Positions 57,220-64,000 of a stretch of 64,000 nt of DNA are shown here, piece by piece. The DNA is taken from assembly GCA_018257865.1 (NCBI GenBank), contig JAEUBA010000044.1, forward strand, positions 1 through 64,000. The letters run 5' to 3'. The position numbers and the translations under genes are program-made. How positions within the stretch are numbered: position 1 is the stretch's first letter; the number at the start of each line of letters is the position of its first letter. Source of the stretch: Stereocaulon alpinum (lineage: Eukaryota; Ascomycota; Lecanoromycetes; Lecanorales; Stereocaulaceae). The notes below the pieces were generated by a model that did not search any database, was not told the DNA's origin, and saw only the letters and a program-made list of their open reading frames with translations.

Positions 57220-57665
57220 CGGCTATCCCTGCAGTTTGGTTGACGCTGGAGAATTATGCCACCTACTTCAAGGGTCTAGGAAAATTCGGTTGGATGTCTT
57301 TGGCCAGATGATGAAGTGATTTGTCCCCTTGGAGATGAAGAGATTAATCTTGAAGAGTTCGACGTAATGCAGTCGAAGATAGCGAGGATTGAACTATTGA
57401 TAGTGAGCTCAGAATCTTTGCCAGAAGAGCAGAGCGATGGGGGTATCTCCTCTTCGGGTCTTGTTCCCCAGGCCTACTGCCTCTCCACACCACGAGAGAT
57501 AGGCGACATGATGACGAAGTTGCCAGTGAATGAGGAATGTTCTCAAATAGCCCGAGATGAGACTTTAACGAGGTGGGTTGCGACTCTTACAGATTGGTAG
57601 AATACAAAAATCGTTAACATACACCAAAGAGCGGAGACTCTGACCCTCCAGATGGGATACGTTGA
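57220..57665. other. Coding-like remnants between paralog B and the phosphatase
   Basis: Plus-strand frame pieces look protein-like: ITAIPAVWLTLENYATYFKG (about 57219-57278) and a 94-codon frame at 57316-57600 ending in TRWVATLTDW. They are in different frames, separated by stops, and I found no clean intron. They may be a decayed extra exon or neighbour of paralog B, or an unrecognised short gene. Confidence 0.3.
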
Positions 57666-58344
57666 TCAACCATCGCTTTCACACATGCACACCTCATCGA
57701 CCAGCTTCCCCTTCCCCTTCCCCTCCTCCACTTCACCAGCGCACCCCCAAGTAACTAATTTACCCTTCCTCCTCCCCTCGCCCGCCTCCCCCTTCCACTC
57801 CTCATACGCCCTCTTCTTCCTCCTCTCCCCATCCACCTCCTCAAAAAGCTCCCACACACACTCCTCCCACACTACCAATTGATTCACAAACCCCAGGTTG
57901 GGCATCACACCCCCATGCCTCTCCCTCACGAAATCTATCGCCTCAAACGCGCCCAGCATCCTTACCTTCATGATGTACGCAGTCACCACAGCCGCGCTAC
58001 AACTCATGCCTATGCCTGAGTGTACCAAGACGCCTTTGTTCGAGGCGAGTTGGGTCTGGATGAGGGTGCAGGTGGAGGGGAAGATTGCGAGCATGTCCCG
58101 GCTAGGGAGATCGCACGCCGGGATGTGCTGCTGGGTTATGGAGGATGTGAGGTAGGATCTGCGGGTGGAGAGGGGGAGATTTGAGTCTGATATTGTGAGG
58201 ACGAGAGTTATCTTGGCGGTGAGGAGGGCGGGGATATTGGTGGCTGGGATGAGGCTGGTTTGGTTAGGTGACTTGGAGAAAGTATGGGCGTGGCAAGGGG
58301 AGGGCAAACCTGGAGAGGTGGAGGTTGGTGATGATCTCGTCCAT
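57666..58344 (-). CDS. Dual-specificity phosphatase fold, catalytically inactive (pseudophosphatase)
   Basis: Exons 58344-58310 and 58254-57666 (intron 55 nt); 207 residues. The start MDEIITNLHLSSLIPATNIP matches the entry of atypical DUSPs. The P-loop should read HCxxGxxRS; here it reads HSGIGMSCS. Residue 91, the nucleophilic Cys, is Ser (codon TCA), and residue 97, the phosphate-binding Arg, is Cys (TGT). The flanking fold is intact: VLVHSGIGMS, SAAVVTAYIMK, AIDFVRERHGGVMPNLGFVN. Both changes abolish known catalysis, so it may bind phosphoproteins like STYX-type pseudophosphatases, or be a recently dead gene. The C-terminal tail is Glu/Lys/Gly-rich. Codon use flips from C-ending to G-ending near 58030. 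Confidence 0.85.
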
Positions 58345-58725
58345 CTTATGACTATAGCTTGCAGGTGTCCGAGTAGGTGTTCAAGTCTCTAAGATGAGGT
58401 TCGACATCGAACCCCTCAACATACTTATCGGGTGACTTGCTATTGATTGGGCCGATTGTGAGTCACCGTGGGTAAGCGGTCAGTGTCAGCTTCGGCCTGA
58501 TGAGGGATTTCAAGGTAGGCACGGGCGCAACATCCCGAGATCTGTAACTTCCAAGGCTATCTGCTACCTGACGCGCAAAAGGTGACATTTTTAGCATCCC
58601 CATTGAAACATGAGTAGTTGGAAATAAGCGTGTGGACGCCAACGAGTTCCTAGATATCGACTATTACGTGAGGACTGTCAACTTTCCACAGAGAAGCCAG
58701 TTCCCGCCGTCACTTCGTGATCATT
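58345..58725. other. Intergenic, nothing recognised
   Basis: 381 bp between the Mpv17 stop and the phosphatase start, same strand. No feature seen. Confidence 0.5.
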
Positions 58726-59642
58726 CTAGTAGTCACGCTTCTCGAATTCTCCTCTGCCAGATGCACTTCGTCCATCGTCATCGTAATGCTTGAGAGCCTG
58801 TTAGCTAGGAGCTTGAATAGTAACTCAGCTAGCCTACCTTTTTCCTCAAAGCCGCGAGCCTCTTCTTCTTGGTTTGCGAGTTGATCCATGTGCCAATGAC
58901 AAAGGCAATGATGTTAAAGAACGGCACCCAGGTCTGCTCTGGCAGGAATTTCTGGGCGAATGCCAGCGCCAAAGGAGAGGTAATCCAGCTGACCTTCATA
59001 ACGGGCATGAATCCAGCTCTGACGGTAGCTCTGATCTGGTGGAAGGTCCTCGCGCCAGCGATGACGGCCATGGATGCTAGGTAGACAGAATTCTGAATTG
59101 GGGCAATCTATAAAGCAAGAGTGTCAGTCACTAGCCGTAGTACTGTACCCTTCCAGGGCTAGGCGGGAAGAACGTACGACTAGATTGCTAACGAGAATCT
59201 GCAAGATCTTCGCCTTGAGACTAGTCTTCCCAGCGAACAACCTCTGCAGTATGGAGATCAAGAAGTGTCCCAATGGCGCGCTAACGAACGCGCCGTATAC
59301 GGCCATCTTGGGCACGCGAGAGCTGATGTAGTGGCCATGCTTGCTGACGTCTTTCGCAATCCATGATGCCATGACTTCTTGTAGAGCTGATAGCGAGCCA
59401 GACGTGAGCATCTTTGTGCGGAGGGGGTTCTTCTGGAGCTGCTGGAGGTAGGCCTGTTTACATTATACATCCGTCAGTCCGTGCGACTTGCTCCTGCTAT
59501 GTTATAGTATTCTTACAGCTAGGTAGCCTTGTGCCGTGTCTCCTCCAGTCAATCGCTCTCCTATCTCGTGCGCGATTTCATGTTTGCGGCCACCTGGGAT
59601 GGGCGTATCCCGGATGGTCTCTTTCTCGAACTTGACCGACAT
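58726..59642 (-). CDS. Mpv17/PMP22 family membrane protein
   Basis: Exons 59642-59517, 59453-59178, 59107-58838, 58788-58726; 244 residues. The product begins MSVKFEKETIRDTPIPGGRK. The conserved core has AYLQQLQKNPLRTKMLTSGS, LSALQEVMASWIA, MAVYGAFVSAPLGHFLISIL, ARTFHQIRATVRAGFMPVMK and the family C-terminal block FLPEQTWVPFFNIIAFVIGTW. Four hydrophobic helices are evident. Family members sit in the peroxisomal membrane or mitochondrial inner membrane and form or regulate small-solute pores. A small last exon (HYDDDGRSASGRGEFEKRDY) replaces an immediate in-frame stop that follows the donor; the tail is the least certain part. Subcellular site is not clear from sequence: no strong presequence. 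Confidence 0.85.
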
Positions 59643-62255
59643 GCTGGGCTCGTTGCAAGAGGTAGCAGCGAATGGTTCCGGTTACTCGGAGCAATCTGGG
59701 TGGTGCTCGTCAGCGACACGGTCGTCAAGCAAGTCTGCAATGAGTGCACAGCTGTAGCGATAGCTGGTGGTGGCACTAGGTGTTTGTTGTCGGAACCGAG
59801 GTTGGACGAGGTGGGGATGTCGCCAAGGTGACCGTGGAGAACAGGATGGATAAGCTTACCGCGATGTTTGTAAATCTCGATGGGTATTCTTCGGGTTCTC
59901 TTCTCGTCCAGAGTCAATGTCTCGCAGTGACAGACAATGACAAAGGCCAGTGGATCAAAGAAGCTTGTGTCCGAGCTATCGATGCTGGAAGCTGCCATGA
60001 TTCGGCGCTAATCAATTGGCTCTTTCGTTAGTCATCAATCTCCACTACTGGCGTCGCTACGCAACCATATTTACCAAGTGTTGATGGGTGACTGTCCCTG
60101 CCTACCTTGACTCGTTTTAATTGAAGAATCTCATCCGTTTGGTGTGTTTACACTCTTGAGCAGGCTATGAGCTCTTCACGACGTAATTGTGTACATCATG
60201 GGGACACCATGTCTAGTCATCCTTGATCACAGATTTCGAGTGCCCAGACACAGATGTTTCAGTAGTGTGGTGGCTGAATCTTGTGCCAGACTCTTTGCTG
60301 TGGAAAGCCCATTCTATATGGGAGTTTTCAAATCCGCTGCGCTGAGAATGACAGCTACTAATTGGTGAAAATGCTAGAACACTACTGCTCATCATGTTGT
60401 CAATTTGGACGCCCTCCATCTACTGGAAACACAGGATCAGACGGATATCTGTGGCCTTGACAAAGCATCTCATCTTGATACATTTTCTGGGCAGAAGGGT
60501 TTACCTACCAACTCGCTAAAGCCCCTAACTGATTACTACCTCTAAATTTATACGCAGAAGGGTTGACACAATATTTTGGCGTACAAAGTCATCGCGTTCG
60601 TGATACTCAAAAACTTTGTACCAAATGTGTATTCGTGGGATTTCAGCCGCCCGAAAATGACCAGTTAGGGGGTTCGGCCGGTTAGTAGGTGAGCCCTTTC
60701 ACTCGCGACTATTGGAAAAACAAAATTGAACACAATTGTTTGACAACTTACCCACCAACCAATCTCAAGAAACCAAAACTGAGCACACATGATGGTAGGG
60801 ATTTTCGGTACAATCTTGAAGATATGGAAGTCTATGCGTTACAAGAGCTCGAACACCTCGTTGCCCATACTTCAACTTTCCTCTCCGGATCCTACAGGCC
60901 TTGTAGAAACTACTGAGGTCTAACAGTCGCGTCTCTTCCATAGCCTGAAGCCAGCGAAAAGGCACAACGATAACCGGGGCTGGAGCATGGCATGATACAA
61001 AAGCCTAAGGATATGACTCAACCTGAACAGTCTTGTTGGAGACTTCCATACATTCCTGACCTAGTGAATGCTTACGGACATGACTTTCCATTTTCGCGGC
61101 TCAGGAGGGCGTCTAAGAATTCGACAATGCCTTAGGCGCGCATATTGATGGATGAAACAACAACGAAGGACAAGCCGTCCAGGGGTGAGGTGCGCGTCCA
61201 CGAAGCCGGAACGGCAACATCAAGTCCCGCAGGTACCAAGAATATATCAAACCGCCCCAATCATGAGCATGCGAAGGATCCTTCCCGTTCGGGCCATTCC
61301 TAAAGACTTTCCTCTTATCCATCTGCTTGTGTCGATCATCTGTAAAAAGGACCAATGCCGTTTCCAGATCCCTTCATATCAGCCTTCATTGCATGTAGCA
61401 ACGCTTCTCATTGCATAGATGTTGACGGAAGGTAAACTTGCATGACATGAAAACTCCAATACCTGTAGTTGATTGTTGACCTTGGGAGCTCGTCAGGAGC
61501 ACTACGCCATTCTATTACCTAAGGCCAGTATACGTCTATTGAAAACCAGCCACCCACCTATATTCCCCGAAATCCCAGCAAGAACGGGTCGCATATAGAT
61601 CGCCCGTAGCTGAATGGGCTCGAATTTGCACTCATGGCCAAGCAAACAGGGATGATTGCTTGGGCCTGGGACGGCAGCCAGATTGTTTCCCGGAGTCTGA
61701 TGACGCTGGCGATGGAAGGGCGAGGCGTGAATGAAGATGCTCGCTATATCAGAGACACGGTAAACTTGAACGGGAGAAATGTCCGTTTCTGCATCGTACC
61801 AAGAAACAAACCACGCCACTGAGATACCTCCTTATGCAATGCAATCCAGCCCTATCAATTGATGGCTAGATTCAATTGCATCATGGCTGAGGCCGACATA
61901 CAGGATTGACAATCTTATCCAAGACCTGCTGGATTGGGTCAAATCTTGATATAATTGATCGTCATTATGGTGTGGGCCCAGAGCTGGCAGACCCTTTCCC
62001 TTATCTTGAGCGTCGGAAAGCCTTGATTATATCAACCGTGCCGTGTACATGGCCATGGAATCCTTCATGGCAGAGCAGATATGTGTAGGAGCAGACTAAT
62101 CTTAACCACCAACCAATTTAACGACCAACACTGATCCTTCCATCGAAGAATAAGAAGACCCCCAACCCCCACGAAACTTTCACGACAGACTAGCATCCAC
62201 ATGATCGATCTCACATTACCCACGAAACTCCATATTTGAACTGCAACCCACCATC
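59643..62255. other. 2.6-kb region without a supported gene
   Basis: An ATG at 59998 (minus) opens a 50-codon stretch ending at a good donor (gtaagc, about 59860), which could be a 5' exon. No acceptor joins it in frame to the Mpv17 start, so it could be leader or noise. The rest (60030-62255) shows no coding bias, repeat or RNA gene I can recognise. Confidence 0.45.
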
Positions 62256-62852
62256 ATGCATCCCCTCTCACTTACAAGCACCCTTCTCTACCTCACTGTC
62301 CTCCCTTTCACAACACCCCTAGGGATCAACTGCCGCGGCTCCGGCCTCTGCCCTCTCGCAAGCTGGAACGACAAATCCACTGAAAGCATCACCCAAGTCC
62401 TCCGCGACGCCGTCTGGGCCTCCTCAAAACCAAACTCAACCTCCTACAACAACGGCGACCACATCATCTGCGTGTCACAATCCCAGACCCTCACGCTAGG
62501 TGGCAGTGTCGCTGGTGCCGCCGGAGAGGCTCCCCTTGTTGGTACTGCGACTGGGACTTTTAGTTTGAGTGGTTCGATCGCTGAAGGCGGGGTATGTCTG
62601 TTTCCGCAAGGTGCGAGTTTGACTCTGGGACAGATTAGGCCGTTGACGGATAAGGTGTTGGAACATGGGTGTCACACGTGTGGGAGTGTGCCGATTCATT
62701 TTGTTGATCAGGGGAGTAATGATCCGAAAGCTGGCATTTTGACGTTCAATTATGTGTCGAATCCGTATTGCGTGGGGGAGTGTATTAGTGATAATGGGAC
62801 TACTAGTCAGAATCGGTTGAGGAGGTCAGCGAAAGTTAGGGAGCGGGTATGA
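62256..62852 (+). CDS. KP4-like killer-toxin family secreted protein
   Basis: Intronless, 198 residues. A signal peptide (about 1-20) precedes GINCRGSGLC. The spacing INCRGSxxC near the start, GDHIIC in the middle, GGVCLFPQG, and a late HGCHTCGS block are the landmarks of the KP4 fold, first known from a fungal virus toxin and since found in many ascomycete genomes. Eight cysteines in total (26, 32, 72, 114, 139, 142, 172, 176), seven or eight of them able to pair. A Gly/Thr/Ser-rich insert (about 80-110) and a basic tail make the protein longer than the founding member. KP4 proteins block calcium channels of competing fungi or plants; whether this one is toxic cannot be told. The coding strand turns from C-rich to G/T-rich near 62510. 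Confidence 0.85.
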   Translation: MHPLSLTSTLLYLTVLPFTTPLGINCRGSGLCPLASWNDKSTESITQVLRDAVWASSKPNSTSYNNGDHIICVSQSQTLTLGGSVAGAAGEAPLVGTATGTFSLSGSIAEGGVCLFPQGASLTLGQIRPLTDKVLEHGCHTCGSVPIHFVDQGSNDPKAGILTFNYVSNPYCVGECISDNGTTSQNRLRRSAKVRERV

Positions 62853-64000
62853 GGATAGGGATTTCCGGATGGGAGCTGGGAGTTGGTGAGCTGTTGGACA
62901 GGTTGAGCATCGCGATGGTTAGAATCTCTTCGTTTGCGGTGGCGAATTCGAGTTGTGAGACACTATGAGCTTCAAGGTCTTTGTTTCTTTTGGCTCCTTT
63001 CTTCTGAAAGTGTTGTATTAGTATGTCTCTTCGCTCTTCCCCTTTCCTCCGTTGCGTTTCTGTACCGTTATATTGGAATCCTCAAGCGATATTAATATAG
63101 AACATTTGCAAAGTTGAACCAGTCCAAAGAGTATTTCAGTGTGGATCATATGCTCAAATTATTAGCCGGACAACGCTCCACGACCTTTTGGCAGTGGAAA
63201 GGCGTGCTTTAGTGAAGGTAGCACTGATGGCGCCAACCGTGAGATGCGCAGAAGGAACCGAACTGTTTCAGCTACCGGATTTCTTGTGTGAGTCGTACAT
63301 GTGCTCAGTCGAAGTCAGCTTCCTGTGATAACAATTTCCCTTCGATTTCTCCAATGTTACAGCCCCATACTAAACCTCATGACCACCACCACGTTTAGTA
63401 TGTTACCCGTATCCGTAAAACAATGGCACACAAACATCAGCTACTACACACTCATAGCAAGGACATTTATAAAATAACAGCTGCAACCCAACGGAGAGCG
63501 TCGCAAGCCTGACGGCTCAATCTTCACTCTACCCGATTCTTTCGAAAGGTCAAAGAACGAACGAGACGCGTCGATCTTCATCGCGAGCAAACACTACTAT
63601 CCCAGTCCCTATAGTCCTGGACTTCGTCGTAGAGAATGATGGTGAGCGGTCCTCACAGCGGAAGGTGTAGCTGGGGCAATAGTTTCGGTCTTAGAACCGA
63701 GACTTGATACGGAAGATAGAGCTACGCTTTCGAGAAATGTCTAAACTTGCCATTACCAGAGTCCTGTCACAGCTGCAGCGTCTTACGTCAAGAAAGCCTG
63801 GCGCGTTAGGTGGTAAAGTTACTCTTACAATCTGGTGAAAGAGGCCTGGGAATGTGTGGTGCCTCCGTTTCTCCCATGATGATCTTGCGCCGCAGAATGT
63901 GCTTGTTGCTCCGGAGTCTCTACAGGTTGTTGCGTTATTGAGATCGGGAGACGAAGCCGATCTCTTCAGCAAGCCTTACAAGTTCCTAGCGGCAGCGTGC
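62853..64000. other. Right-hand flank, no supported gene
   Basis: 3' flank of the KP4-like gene, then sequence without clear features. A 93-codon minus-strand frame at 63691-63972 starts near the window edge and could be an exon of a gene continuing to the right (SASSPDLNNATTC, then PGFLDVRRCSCDRTL), but no motif or splice pair supports it. Confidence 0.4.

Noticed and set aside
59561..59998. 145-codon minus frame overlapping the Mpv17 first exon
   Set aside because: Different phase from the Mpv17 start; its donor could not be joined in frame to Mpv17 exons.
1..64000. CRISPR arrays, riboswitches, bacterial operons or a prophage
   Set aside because: The sequence is nuclear fungal; no direct-repeat/spacer array or prokaryotic gene was seen.

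Overview
This is a chromosomal segment of a filamentous ascomycete (Pezizomycotina; probably Dothideomycetes, which is an inference from protein flavour, not proof). Coding regions are split by short introns of about 48-70 nt with GT..AG ends and CTRAY-type branch sites. The first ~790 bases are an AT-rich, TpA-saturated repeat relic that looks like RIP (repeat-induced point mutation). Gene content is otherwise ordinary fungal housekeeping with a few accessory loci. I rebuilt spliced models by reading donors, acceptors and reading frames by eye; no alignment or search was run.

Layout. 1-800 RIP relic. 2609-4888: a DUF7730 protein (-) and the ESCRT-III subunit Vps2 (+), divergent. 4889-12151: a gene-poor stretch with low-complexity tracts and two weak, coding-like fragments. 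12152-16770: a Pho80-type cyclin (+) and a DUF676-type serine hydrolase (+). 17700-20521: four-BRCT checkpoint protein of the Rad4/Dpb11/TopBP1 family (-). 22548-27299: alpha-arrestin with a PPxY motif (+) and external NADH dehydrogenase NDE1 (+). 29278-32885: RGS-domain membrane protein (+) and PLAC8 protein (+). 33842-39644: acidic mitochondrial protein (-) and CAND1 (+) sharing a 503-bp promoter. 40867-44433: PP2C phosphatase (+) and porphobilinogen deaminase HEM3 (+). 44919-50976: DCN1 (-), with a 1638-codon open frame lying inside one giant intron. 51368-54936: sorting nexin MVP1 (-) and mitochondrial ribosomal protein uL15m (+), divergent. 55089-57219: a divergent pair of paralogous secreted proteins. 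57666-59642: a catalytically dead dual-specificity phosphatase (-) and an Mpv17/PMP22 protein (-). 62256-62852: a KP4-like secreted cysteine-rich protein (+).

How genes relate. CAND1 (exchange factor for cullin-RING ligases) and DCN1 (NEDD8 E3 for cullins) lie within 6 kb of each other. The intron-nested frame carries an RBR-type RING1-like finger and runs, in frame and without a stop, straight into the DCN1 PONY exons, so an alternative promoter could yield a 1834-residue RING-PONY protein. This is the most unusual structure in the window. Vps2, MVP1 and the alpha-arrestin all act in endosomal sorting, but they are scattered and I see no operon-like logic.

Other points worth a second look: a pseudophosphatase with both catalytic Cys and Arg replaced; a head-to-head pair of secreted paralogs with matching intron positions; an in-frame UGA in the 5' coding-like extension of the cyclin; a tandem palindrome upstream of HEM3; and a repeated pattern in which five genes switch abruptly from C-ending to G/T-ending codons part-way through.
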